Assembly (NCBI GenBank): GCA_036398095.1
Contig: DASWHR010000033.1
Location: 39,986-103,985, forward strand
Source: DASWHR01 sp036398095
GTDB lineage: Bacteria > Actinomycetota > AC-67
DNA: 64,000 bases
Direction of reading: 5' to 3'
The notes under the pieces are model-generated. The model was given only the letters and a program-made list of their open reading frames with translations. It was not told the DNA's origin and made no database searches. Made by a program: the position numbers and the translations under genes. Shown one piece after another: positions 52,917 to 60,719 of this stretch (within the stretch, counting starts at the first letter, position 1; every line of letters starts with the position of its first letter).

Positions 52917-53530
52917 TGCGCGCTCCTCCTGTCCTCGATCGCCTGCATGACAAGTCGCTCGACGCGCCCACCGCGTTCGCGTGCAGCACTGAGGAGTTGA
53001 AGCTCGGTAGTCATCCCGCGATCGAGAGCCTGGACAACGGCGGCGACGATCTGCTCCGGAGCGGTGCCGGTCTCGGCCGCATCGACGATCGCGCGGGTCG
53101 GCGCGCTCACCTTGATGCCGTCGCGAACGACGACATCATCCGCGCGGATCGGACGAGTGGTCGTGTGGACCACCACGCCGGGAGAGGCGGGACGATATCG
53201 CCTCGAACGAGGAACCGTAAGATGCACAGCGTCGGGAACGACGTCCGAGAGGTCGAGGATCTCGAGCGCGCTTTCGTGCGAGACCACCGCCTCTTCGGCG
53301 CCGGCCGCGAGCCACGCCGCCATAGATTCCTCTCGATCTGATGAGGGATATTCCCGAAACCGATAAAGCCCTCTGCGGATTCGAAGGAAGCGGCCGGCTT
53401 TGACGTGGTGGGAGAGAAGAGCCCAGCTGAAGCCCGCCGAACGAGCTTGAGCAGCAGTGAAGTATCCGCCCTGCTCAGAAGCCGCGCTGAAGAGAGCGTC
53501 GTCGTTGGGACCTGCCGTTGTGTCATGCAT
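52913..53530 (-). CDS. abiEi: AbiEi antitoxin
   Basis: 205 residues. The N-terminal winged helix (about 20-60) reads GGYFTAAQARSAGFSWALLS then FLRIRRGLYRFREYP, and the C-terminal domain has VVSHESALEILDLSDVVPD and DGIKVSAPTRAIVDAAETG, the AbiEi_1/AbiEi_4 antitoxin layout. It neutralises AbiEii and represses its own promoter (known for the family). ATG 53530 is at the promoter, giving a leaderless or almost leaderless transcript. Confidence 0.9.
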   Translation of the reverse strand: MHDTTAGPNDDALFSAASEQGGYFTAAQARSAGFSWALLSHHVKAGRFLRIRRGLYRFREYPSSDREESMAAWLAAGAEEAVVSHESALEILDLSDVVPDAVHLTVPRSRRYRPASPGVVVHTTTRPIRADDVVVRDGIKVSAPTRAIVDAAETGTAPEQIVAAVVQALDRGMTTELQLLSAARERGGRVERLVMQAIEDRRSAQ

Positions 53531-53531
53531 A

Positions 53532-53565
53532 CCTCAAACTATACTTGAGGTTTCCATGACATCAA
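53532..53565 (-). promoter_or_regulatory. AbiE promoter with palindromic operator
   Basis: Minus strand TTGATG (53565-53560), 16-bp spacer, TATAGT (53543-53538). The -10 lies inside CCTCAA-N7-TTGAGG (53532-53550), a perfect 6-bp inverted repeat ending one base before the ATG. Likely bound by AbiEi. Confidence 0.55.
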
Positions 53566-53576
53566 GGCCCCAGGGC

Positions 53577-53612
53577 CGGCGTCCTCGAAGGCCGCAAACC
53601 GCGCCTCTAGGA
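53577..53612. repeat. 36-bp direct repeat, copy 2 at the far end of the AbiE insertion
   Basis: Partner of 51964-51999. Here the CTAG provides the stop codon of the membrane-protein gene on the minus strand. No integrase lies between the repeats. Confidence 0.85.
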
Positions 53613-54212
53613 GTCGAGGTCGTCCGCAAGCATGCGACGGGCGTGCGCTTCGGCTCTGTCGGCATTGTTGATGTCTTGTCGCCATCCGTTCCGAGCGGCG
53701 AACATCGGCGGAGAAGCAAGGACGGTCAACCCGAACCAGATCGCGGCGTCCCGGGCACGCCCTCCAGCGGCTGCAAGGATTCCACCAACGAGTGGCCCGA
53801 AAAACAGAAGCGCGGCCATAAGAAGACTACCGATCGACCGCAGGGTTTTTCGCGCAATCGTCCGGACGACGTCTGCGAATTCGACAACGTCGGTCGCGAG
53901 ATGCGGGGCGACGACTGGCTCTCCCCGTCCCACCGAACGCACAACAAGAAGCCGGTCAGAATACGAAAGCGATCGCCGCCGCGGCCACTTCTTGTTGGCC
54001 ATTAGTCCGACAAAACCTCCGATGAACACTCCGAACACCACTCCGGAAACCACGCCGAACACCAGAGCCACGGCGATGCGGTACCCAATACCCCGTGGGG
54101 TCGGATCGTAGACGAACCCGAGAACAGCAAAGAGCGCCCCGGCTTCGACCGCAATACGGAAGACCCGGCCGGCCCATACGGCCTCGAACATCCGGCGTCG
54201 CAACCGCCCCAT
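53607..54212 (-). CDS. Membrane protein, 201 residues, unknown
   Basis: ATG 54212 overlaps the stop of the upstream hydrolase remnant (TAATG). Four hydrophobic segments (AGALFAVLGFVY, IAVALVFGVVSGVVFGVFIG, GSLLMAALLFFGPLVGGILA, AAIWFGLTVLASPP). GRRSLSYSDRL precedes a soluble loop. The Arg-rich end finishes within the direct repeat. I do not recognise the family. Confidence 0.65.
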   Translation of the reverse strand: MGRLRRRMFEAVWAGRVFRIAVEAGALFAVLGFVYDPTPRGIGYRIAVALVFGVVSGVVFGVFIGGFVGLMANKKWPRRRSLSYSDRLLVVRSVGRGEPVVAPHLATDVVEFADVVRTIARKTLRSIGSLLMAALLFFGPLVGGILAAAGGRARDAAIWFGLTVLASPPMFAARNGWRQDINNADRAEAHARRMLADDLDS

Positions 54213-54545
54213 TAATTCCCATCCTTCGTGGGGTGCTGGAATGATACGAACATGCGGTGGATCTCGTTCGCGACCGAGTCGGGGTCGATGAGGAGATGGA
54301 AGTGGGCGGCGCCGGAAATCTCGACGACCGGCCAGCCGTGCGCTCGCGCTTCCTCGGCCGCGCTGCGGTAGCCCTCGGAGAGCAGCACGTATCCGCAGGA
54401 CGCGTCCGGCCACCCGTCCTGCGGAGGCGCGGACTCGGTCCAGAAGTCCAGGCCGCGCGGGCGCATCGACGAGATGATCGCGCTGCGCGCGCGGCTCGAA
54501 GGAACGATCGGCGCGAGAACTCCTCGTAGAATCGCTGGCCATTCA
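54212..54545 (-). pseudogene. Alpha/beta-hydrolase remnant (C-terminal fragment)
   Basis: An open frame from about 54545 has only the C-terminal part of a hydrolase: WPAILRGVLAPIVPSSR, then PDASCGYVLLSEGYRSAAEE, then GWPVVEISGAAHFHLLIDPD with the catalytic-histidine-like GAAHFH and the aspartate. No nucleophile elbow or oxyanion part is present upstream, where Rhs-derived sequence begins. A partial, probably non-functional gene; residual coding of 84 residues from ATG 54466 is possible. Confidence 0.5.
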
Positions 54546-54598
54546 TCGTGTACTGCAGGTCCGGCCGGCTGACTCCCACTCGGGTGCCACTAATGTTG

Positions 54599-54637
54599 AT
54601 CCCAGCAGGATCCACCGTATAGACAGATCCATTGCCG
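54599..54637. repeat. 39-bp perfect repeat of the Rhs gene (orphan fragment)
   Basis: Identical to 58184-58222 inside the main rhs frame (encoding NGSVYTVDPAG). Evidence that a displaced rhs copy once lay here. Confidence 0.75.
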
Positions 54638-54661
54638 GTCATCGCCGTCACCATCGGTCGG

Positions 54662-55006
54662 CTACCAGTCCAGGTCCAGCTTGCCGATACGAAACGAGCG
54701 AAGCGTCCACTTGGCATCAACAGCGAGCAAGCTGCTCTCCTGCTGGAGATCCTCGAGCACCTTCTCAGCCCGTTCATGATCCCATGCGAGGCTGTGCGTT
54801 GCGGCGGATAGTCGAACCGCGGCAGCTTCGTCCGTAAGGAGGGCTGAGATAGCTGCGCGCCCTGCTGTGGATTCCCGCATCTGCTTGTAGAGAGCATGCT
54901 GCTCTCGCAGGAGGCGATTGGCTTCCTCCGGGTCTTCCCTCGCTGCATCCCAACCCAAAGCGAGTTGGCGATAGCGGGCGCCAAGTTCACCGATGTTGTT
55001 TGTCAT
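54662..55006 (-). CDS. DUF2019-like immunity protein candidate
   Basis: 114 residues, all-alpha. Landmarks: LGARYRQLALGWDAAREDP, AISALLTDEAAAVRLSAATH and LLAVDAKWTLRSFRIGKLDLDW, the pattern of DUF2019 proteins often found with Rhs tips. It lies between two rhs fragments (55055-55335 and 54599-54637), the usual place for the immunity gene of a displaced tip. Soluble. Assignment by similarity of pattern; no cognate toxin domain survives. Confidence 0.6.
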   Translation of the reverse strand: MTNNIGELGARYRQLALGWDAAREDPEEANRLLREQHALYKQMRESTAGRAAISALLTDEAAAVRLSAATHSLAWDHERAEKVLEDLQQESSLLAVDAKWTLRSFRIGKLDLDW

Positions 55007-55054
55007 AGCCAGGTGGTTCAGCGGCGTCGACGAGCCGTGCCGCTCTGTAGTCGC

Positions 55055-55335
55055 TTACGTTGTCGAGCATGCGCGGGGCTCGCCCGATTCCTTCGTCGAT
55101 CGCATGGTGCGGGGACCGCTGATCGCTCGGCGCGGGAGGCGGCCGACGGCCGTTGTGGATTGAGCAGCTTTGCCGGCGCCGCCCGTCATGATGGCGAGGA
55201 TGATGTCGGGCACGAAACGTCCCATGCAGTGGGCGATGCTGGCTTCGACGCAGTCATCTCAGTTGAGTATGCTCTTGCCGAGCTGTTTGAGCGTCACGCC
55301 CGAATCGGTGATCAGGCCCTTGCCGAGCGTAGCGG
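55055..55335 (-). pseudogene. Displaced Rhs C-terminal (pre-toxin) fragment
   Basis: Translation matches the main Rhs protein: TLGKGLITDSGVTLKQLGKS versus ALGKSLVTDPGATFKQLGKG, then IAHCMGRFVPDIILAIMTGG. A nonsense TGA replaces the TGG of the conserved NWDDC (about 55261), and the frame ends in a different tail at TAA 55055-55057. About 80% nucleotide identity with 57300-57560. It has no core and no start: a decayed orphan tip. Confidence 0.7.
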
Positions 55336-55635
55336 CATCGACGAGCCGCGCCGTTTGTGGGGCAAAGAATCCGGAGGCCTGAAGCGTGTTCGAGCGCGCG
55401 TGGTTCGTGGTCATCGTAGACGTGTGACAACGCTGAAGAAGGCGCATCAAGAGCGTGGTTCCTGGATGTCTCTGCCTTCGTAGCGGACTCAGGCAGCGTA
55501 GTTGCGGCAGGTGTTGCCCGTCGTACGCGTGGGCGACGGTCGCACCCGCGATGGCGGCTTGGCCACCACAGTTGGCGATTGCGAAGATCGCTAGACCGGC
55601 CATGGCGAGCCGGGCTCGACCGCGCCCCCTCGCCG
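55336..55635. other. Gap within the Rhs accessory region; no convincing gene
   Basis: Frames in both strands are short and compositionally implausible. It probably holds further decayed rhs sequence upstream of the displaced tip. Confidence 0.5.
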
Positions 55636-55995
55636 CTATCCGTAACCACCCCCGAACTCGATGAAGTCCTCGATCGCCCGGCGAAGCCAAGCGTTGAATC
55701 CGTCGAGTTCCTCACGCTGCTCCCACCCTGGATCCGCGAAGTCATGGATGATCACGACACGGGCATACGTGCCCTCCCAGCACGCGACATCGTCGCGATC
55801 TTGCCTGACCGCAAACGGGATGAGTGTTCGCGCCGGATAACGCTCCCGGAGGCCCTTGTACCGCTGGAACAAGGCATCGCCTTCGAGGATCCACCAGGGT
55901 TCGAGCTTCGTCAACTCCAGCTCGACAGCACGGATGAACTCTGCCGGGTAACTGAAGCCCGCCGGAAGGTCTTCGATCATGAGTAGCACTGCCAT
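55636..55995 (-). CDS. SUKH/SMI1-KNR4-like immunity protein candidate
   Basis: 119 residues. Landmarks: DLPAGFSYPAEFIRAVELEL, WWILEGDALFQRYKGLRERY, TLIPFAVRQDRDDVACWE and VVIIHDFADPGWEQREELDG, the SUKH pattern (F/Y..P..F then R.....YP then IPFA.....). The ATG overlaps the stop of the upstream toxin-like gene (ATGA). SUKH proteins are the commonest immunity partners of polymorphic toxins. No signal peptide, as expected for cytoplasmic immunity. Confidence 0.7.
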   Translation of the reverse strand: MAVLLMIEDLPAGFSYPAEFIRAVELELTKLEPWWILEGDALFQRYKGLRERYPARTLIPFAVRQDRDDVACWEGTYARVVIIHDFADPGWEQREELDGFNAWLRRAIEDFIEFGGGYG

Positions 55996-56600
55996 CAGGA
56001 TCGGTCCCAGCCGGTGAACGGCGACCCAAAGGGCCAGCGGGTGCGATAGGGGACGTTCTGGCGCCCGATCCGATTCATGGCGGCTTCGCCCCACGTCGAA
56101 GGAACGGCCCCCTTCGGTGTCGGGTAGTAGCCGGCAAACTGCTCCGGAATCAGACTGTCAAAGGCGTGCACGCGCGCCTGAGCATTGATGCCGGCCTCAT
56201 GAGCCGCAAGCACTCGGCTGTTGTTGAGCGTCGTGAGCCCACCGTCCGGCATACGTACGACATCGATCGGGTCGCCGACCCAACTCGAAGGCACGATCGG
56301 GGCGAGATTCGAGGGACCGTCGTAGGCATAGAAGGAGAGCCCGGAGGACAGTTCGCTCAGGGCTTCGGAGCTCGAAGCCGCCAGCAAGGAGGTCCTCATC
56401 GCTGGCTCGCTGGACGCGACGTCGTCGTAGTTGAATCCCGAGCCCCCTGTCGCGCGCGGCAGCACCGCGATGGTTGTCACCACCAGGAGAACTGCGGCGA
56501 TGGCGGCAGTCCTCTCTCTCAGTGCGCGAGGTCTCACTGGATTCATCCAGCCAGGCGCCAAACGCCGACGGCCTTCGGCCGACCCGTGACGAGGACGCAT
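55995..56600 (-). CDS. Small exported effector candidate with polymorphic-toxin-like C-terminus
   Basis: 201 residues. An N-terminal signal or anchor helix (RTAAIAAVLLVVTTIAVLP) is followed by a linker and a domain with DPIDVVRMPDGGLTTLNNSR, VLAAHEAGINAQARVHAFD, then STWGEAAMNRIGRQNVPYRT. I recognise this segment as the type of C-terminal domain found on Rhs and haemagglutinin-like toxins, recalling a ParB-like fold; the activity is unproven. It is encoded as a separate small protein, between two candidate immunity genes (ATGA overlap on both sides). Confidence 0.6.
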   Translation of the reverse strand: MRPRHGSAEGRRRLAPGWMNPVRPRALRERTAAIAAVLLVVTTIAVLPRATGGSGFNYDDVASSEPAMRTSLLAASSSEALSELSSGLSFYAYDGPSNLAPIVPSSWVGDPIDVVRMPDGGLTTLNNSRVLAAHEAGINAQARVHAFDSLIPEQFAGYYPTPKGAVPSTWGEAAMNRIGRQNVPYRTRWPFGSPFTGWDRS

Positions 56601-56971
56601 CAGCCCTTGTCCCGAAGGATCACTGCTCGTTCCCTCTCGTACGTCTCAAGCGCCTCTGGCTTCCGATCGAAGAAGTCATCCCAAAACCCCAGCCGCAGCC
56701 ACGGCTCAGGCGCCAACTGCAGTGATCCCCCCTCCTCGACACGCGCCCGCCAGTTGCCTGGTATCTCGGTCGAGGTGGTTACGAACATCTCCGCGTCGAA
56801 CAGCGCCGGCGTGCCATCGTCCGCCGATTCGATTCGGAACAGCACCCGCTTGTCAGGCAGGACGTCGATCGCCAGGACCGGGTATTCGTGATCGAGCTGG
56901 AGCCAAGGAGCATTTTCACGCTCTTGGCGCGTGGCCGGGTCGATGAACTTCACGCACAGAACTCGCATCAC
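56600..56971 (-). CDS. Candidate cognate immunity protein of the Rhs toxin
   Basis: 123 residues. GTG 56971 overlaps the TGA of the main rhs frame (GTGA), the position of a cognate immunity gene. Sequence: PWLQLDHEYPVLAIDVLPDK, then GTPALFDAEMFVTTSTEIPG, then LRLGFWDDFFDRKPEALETY. Mostly beta with a helical tail, no signal. I do not recognise a named immunity family. It is followed by the effector candidate (ATGA). Confidence 0.6.
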   Translation of the reverse strand: MMRVLCVKFIDPATRQERENAPWLQLDHEYPVLAIDVLPDKRVLFRIESADDGTPALFDAEMFVTTSTEIPGNWRARVEEGGSLQLAPEPWLRLGFWDDFFDRKPEALETYERERAVILRDKG

Positions 56972-59529
56972 CGAGGACCCCCGAAAACGATCTTGTAATC
57001 GATCGAGTAGTCAACGGCGCCGGTGATGCTGTTCCTGTAGAAGTGCGCCTGGAAGGGACCCGATGGGCTCTTGAATGACTGCGTTGCGTACTTGGCCCAA
57101 TCGGCGATGTTGCTCCCGTCCACGGTCAGGGCCTTGATCGCTTCAGGGTTTCCGATGCGTACCCCCGGCGTGATCAAGCGCGCGTCCTGGATCACCGACG
57201 GTTGCAAACCTCCTGACTTCGTGAACACTGACGCGGCCTCGTCGAGCTGGAGCTGCTTGGTCAAACGAGCGAGGTCCGCCGCGCTCTCCGCTCGGGCCAC
57301 CGTTTTTGGGGCACGGCTGATCGCTCGGCGCGGGACGCGGCGGACGGCCGTTGCGGCTTGAGCGCCTTTGCCGGCACCCCCGGTTGTGATGGCCAGGATG
57401 ATGTCGGGCACGAAACGTCCCATGCAGTGAGCGATACCGCTATCGGCGCAGTCATCCCAGTTGAGCATGCCCTTACCGAGCTGCTTAAACGTCGCACCCG
57501 GATCGGTCACCAAGCTCTTGCCGAGCGCCCCGATACCCTCAACGATTTGACGGCATCCACTGGTCACCGGATAGCGCGTCACGCCCAGCTCCACAAGACA
57601 GCCGCCAAACTCAACCAACTCCCGCGTCGCCTGCACGGCTCCATGCAGGAAATCGCCGACCGGTGAGAAGATCTCGGTATGTCGCAGCGCCGCGTCACGG
57701 CCATGCGTAATCGTGCTGGCACCCCACGGGCTCATCGCGACAGACGCGTCGGCTCCGCCGCCCGAGCAGACCGCACACGCGGCATGCCCATCCGGATCGG
57801 AGAAGTTGACCGGATCGCCATTCACATAGCCGTAGCGGTTCGCCGTCAACGGATCAACATGAACAGCCAGATCCTGATCGCCCGTCGCCGCCGTCGCATA
57901 CTGATCCGGCGTCTGCCACGATGCCTTATTCGGATCATAGAGCCGCCCACCGAACTGATACAGCCCCAACGCCGGATCACGATGCCCACCACGATAAAGA
58001 ACCTCATTATCGGCAGCCGGATCCTGACATCCCTGAAGACCCGGAGCCGTCGAGGCACTCCCAAACGGATCGTAGCGCATCACACACACCGCATCGCCCG
58101 TCGCACTCACCGTCAACCCGACACTACCGTTGCCGTCACCGACAAGCTGACGCAACGCGCCCTCATGCCGATACGAAAGCGGCATCCCAGCAGGATCCAC
58201 CGTATAGACAGATCCATTGCCGCTCTCAATCACCGATTGGCTCCAGCCGTCATACACATCCACCCCGCCGCCATCCACACCCGGCCGCGTGCGAGTCCGA
58301 ATCCGATCCGCCGGATCATACCCATACGCCACCTGCACCGGAGTCAGCGCACATCCCGACGCCGGCGTGCCCTCAGGCTCGGCAAGCAGATCCGCGGCGG
58401 CCAGCCGATCAAACGCATCATAGATGTAGGTCCGGCACGCATCGCCGGAAAGCCGGCCGCTCGCATCGTAGGCGTACGGGTAGGTGTTGGTGGGCAGAAT
58501 CCCGATCTGGGAAAGCGCGGTGCGCTGCTCCTGGATGATCGTGTTGTCAAGATTGTAGGTGTAGGTCGACAGAGTCGAGTCGGGATGCAGATACGAGGTC
58601 CGGTTGCCGTTCGCGTCCCATCCGATCAGATGCGACTCGTCCCCAGCCTTGAACTCGCGGACGCGGCCGGCCTTGTCGTAGACATACTGGAAGGTTCGCT
58701 GATCAGGCTCAGCGCCCGTCACGCCTTGTTCCAGCGGCGCCAACGGGGGACCGCTATAGGTCTGCTTCTTGATGCGATAATCGGCGTAATACTCATAGCC
58801 GAACACGGCTGGGCCCTCTGGCGTAGCGGTCTCAACCTGCTTGAGCGTCTCGTCATCGTTATGCCTGAAGACCACGCTGGGGCCGCTGCTGTGGCTGCGT
58901 GTGGCGGGCCGCCCCGCCTCGTCCCACGTCCACGAATACGTTCCGGCTGCGCCGGCTGATGCGGATGCGAGCGGGCCCGCTTGGCTGTAGGTGTAGCCGA
59001 CAGTGGAGGCGGTGCACACGGCGCATGTTCTGTGCTGACGCATTGCCAGACGTCCGTCGGCGTCGTAGGAGTAGGCGCTGGAGGCTTGCCCGTCGCTGGT
59101 GACAGTGCGCGGCCGGCCGTCCAGATACCAGGTGCCGTTGATCGCCTTCGAGACACTCCCGTCGGATTCCTGTAGTTGGATCAGGTTACCGGCCGGATCG
59201 TACGTATAGGACTTGACGATGCTCGTCCCATCCTCGGTGCCGGTCACGGTCTTGGCCCGCCCGTTCGGATGATATGCCGAGGTTAGCTGGCGACCGGAGG
59301 TGGTCTGGGTGCCGTTGATGGTGTTGGTCTGCTGCGTGGTGCGCAGACCGACCAGATCGTAGCCGTAGAGGATCTCGCGCTTGGTCGTCCCGTCGAGGGT
59401 CACGGGAATCGTCGTGCGCTTGAGCAGGTTATCGGGCCAATACTCGTTGATCGTGGCCGGCCCCCCGAGCGCGCCCGCGTTCGGTGAGCGAACCTGCGTG
59501 GGATTGCCGTTGGCGTCATAGGCGTAGGT
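56968..59529 (-). CDS. Rhs-family polymorphic toxin, C-terminal part (gene split by IS)
   Basis: The frame begins beside the IS end at 59529 and runs to TGA 56968-56970; 811 residues are readable from GTG 59403. It has YD/RHS repeats (SYTYDPAGNLIQL, YSYDADGRLAMRQ, IGWDANGNRTSYL, YAYDASGRLSGDA), the RHS core end YRGGHRDPALGLYQFGGRLYD then DPDGHAACAVC, a pre-toxin hydrophobic region (VPDIILAITTGGAGKG) and a C-terminal toxin tip of about 90 residues (IADWAKYATQSFKSPSGPFQ then DYKIVFGG). The N-terminal half lies beyond the IS. Likely not expressed as one polypeptide. Confidence 0.88.
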   Translation of the reverse strand, partial: TYAYDANGNPTQVRSPNAGALGGPATINEYWPDNLLKRTTIPVTLDGTTKREILYGYDLVGLRTTQQTNTINGTQTTSGRQLTSAYHPNGRAKTVTGTEDGTSIVKSYTYDPAGNLIQLQESDGSVSKAINGTWYLDGRPRTVTSDGQASSAYSYDADGRLAMRQHRTCAVCTASTVGYTYSQAGPLASASAGAAGTYSWTWDEAGRPATRSHSSGPSVVFRHNDDETLKQVETATPEGPAVFGYEYYADYRIKKQTYSGPPLAPLEQGVTGAEPDQRTFQYVYDKAGRVREFKAGDESHLIGWDANGNRTSYLHPDSTLSTYTYNLDNTIIQEQRTALSQIGILPTNTYPYAYDASGRLSGDACRTYIYDAFDRLAAADLLAEPEGTPASGCALTPVQVAYGYDPADRIRTRTRPGVDGGGVDVYDGWSQSVIESGNGSVYTVDPAGMPLSYRHEGALRQLVGDGNGSVGLTVSATGDAVCVMRYDPFGSASTAPGLQGCQDPAADNEVLYRGGHRDPALGLYQFGGRLYDPNKASWQTPDQYATAATGDQDLAVHVDPLTANRYGYVNGDPVNFSDPDGHAACAVCSGGGADASVAMSPWGASTITHGRDAALRHTEIFSPVGDFLHGAVQATRELVEFGGCLVELGVTRYPVTSGCRQIVEGIGALGKSLVTDPGATFKQLGKGMLNWDDCADSGIAHCMGRFVPDIILAITTGGAGKGAQAATAVRRVPRRAISRAPKTVARAESAADLARLTKQLQLDEAASVFTKSGGLQPSVIQDARLITPGVRIGNPEAIKALTVDGSNIADWAKYATQSFKSPSGPFQAHFYRNSITGAVDYSIDYKIVFGGPR
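58184..58222. repeat. 39-bp segment shared with the orphan fragment at 54599
   Basis: Internal part of the main rhs frame, identical to 54599-54637. Confidence 0.75.
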
Positions 59530-59568
59530 TGAGCTTCCCCCGGTTTCCCGGACTGCTGACGTGAGATG

Positions 59569-60435
59569 TTACGCGACTCCGTGTGCGATCTCCTTCTCGT
59601 AGTTGATAGGGCTGAGGTAGCCGAGGGATGAGTGGCGGCGGTGCGGGTTGTACCAGCCTTCGATCCATTCGAACATTGCAGCGGCGAGCTCGGCGCGCGT
59701 CTTCCAGATCCGCGTGTCGAGCAGGTCGAGTTGCAGGCGGCTGAAGAAGCTTTCCGCCATCGCATTATCCAGTGCCGATCCGATGCGGCCCATCGATCCG
59801 AGGAGCCCGGCAGCGCGGAGCCGTCGTCCAAACACCCATGACGTGTATTGCGATCCGTGGTCCGAATGAACAATGACGCCGACGGCGTCTTTGCGACGCC
59901 AGCGCGCCATCTCAAGCGCGTCGACGACAATCTCGGACCGGATATGGTCCGCGATCGCATGGCCGATGACGCGGCGGCTGAATGCGTCGATGACGACGGC
60001 GAGATAGACCTTGCCTTCGCCGGTTGGATGTTCGGTGATGTCGCAAACCCACAACTTGTTGGGCCGATCGACGTGGAACTGACGCGCGACGAGATCATCG
60101 TGCGTCGCCGGCAGCGGCTTCCGGCGATGTCCTCTCCGGCGGTAGGAGCCTTGGATTCCAGCAGTTCGCATCAACCGTTCAACACGGTTCTTGGAGCAGA
60201 TGCGACCGTGGCCCATGGTGAGTTCTTTGAAGACCATCGGCGAGCCGTAGGAGCCGCGGCTCATCCGATGAATGTCGCGGATCGTTCCGAGCAGCGCCCG
60301 ATTCGCAATCTCGCGTCGTGACGGCGCACGGTCGCGCCACTCGTAGAATCCTGCCTTCGACACGTCGAGCAACCGGCAAGCCACCGCGACGGGCAGCCCG
60401 TCGCCGGCGCACTCTTGGACCAGCCGGTATCTCAT
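59569..60435 (-). CDS. IS3 transposase OrfB (DDE integrase core)
   Basis: 288 residues. N-terminal HTH-21-like region (CRLLDVSKAGFYEWRDR; YGSPMVFKELTMGHGRICSK), then rve core with DDE residues in LWVCDITEHPTGEGKVY, VIVHSDHGSQYTSW and SALDNAMAESFFSRLQ. Complete. ATG overlaps the orfA stop; translation may be by coupling or by -1 frameshift on the CCCAAAATGA context. Confidence 0.95.
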   Translation of the reverse strand: MRYRLVQECAGDGLPVAVACRLLDVSKAGFYEWRDRAPSRREIANRALLGTIRDIHRMSRGSYGSPMVFKELTMGHGRICSKNRVERLMRTAGIQGSYRRRGHRRKPLPATHDDLVARQFHVDRPNKLWVCDITEHPTGEGKVYLAVVIDAFSRRVIGHAIADHIRSEIVVDALEMARWRRKDAVGVIVHSDHGSQYTSWVFGRRLRAAGLLGSMGRIGSALDNAMAESFFSRLQLDLLDTRIWKTRAELAAAMFEWIEGWYNPHRRHSSLGYLSPINYEKEIAHGVA

Positions 60436-60719
60436 TTTGGGAGCACGTTCTCCTTCGCGAAATATGCGGCTGCGCGTTTCAGGATCTCGTTTTCGGTTTC
60501 CAACAGGCGGATGCGTCGACGCGACGCGACCAGCTCCGCGCGCTCCCCAGCCGTGAGCCCATCACGGTCGCCGGTCTCGATCTCATCGAGCTTCATCCAG
60601 CGCCGTAAACACGATTCCGAGATTCCAAGATCCTTCGCGATCAGACCAACCGGCTGATCGCCAGCGCGCGCGAGCTGCACCGCCCGCCGCCGAAACTCTT
60701 GCGGATGTGGCCGTGGCAT
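60432..60719 (-). CDS. IS3 transposase OrfA (HTH_Tnp_1)
   Basis: 95 residues. HTH QEFRRRAVQLARAGDQPVGL then AKDLGISESCLRRWMKLDE, followed by the leucine-zipper-like helix LLETENEILKRAAAYFAKEN for multimerisation. Intact. Precedes OrfB with ATGA overlap. Confidence 0.93.
   Translation of the reverse strand: MPRPHPQEFRRRAVQLARAGDQPVGLIAKDLGISESCLRRWMKLDEIETGDRDGLTAGERAELVASRRRIRLLETENEILKRAAAYFAKENVLPK

Noticed and set aside
55254..55745. Frames of 140-165 codons opposite and around the displaced Rhs tip
   Set aside because: Only the short segment matching the Rhs pre-toxin region has recognisable sequence; the rest is compositionally random.
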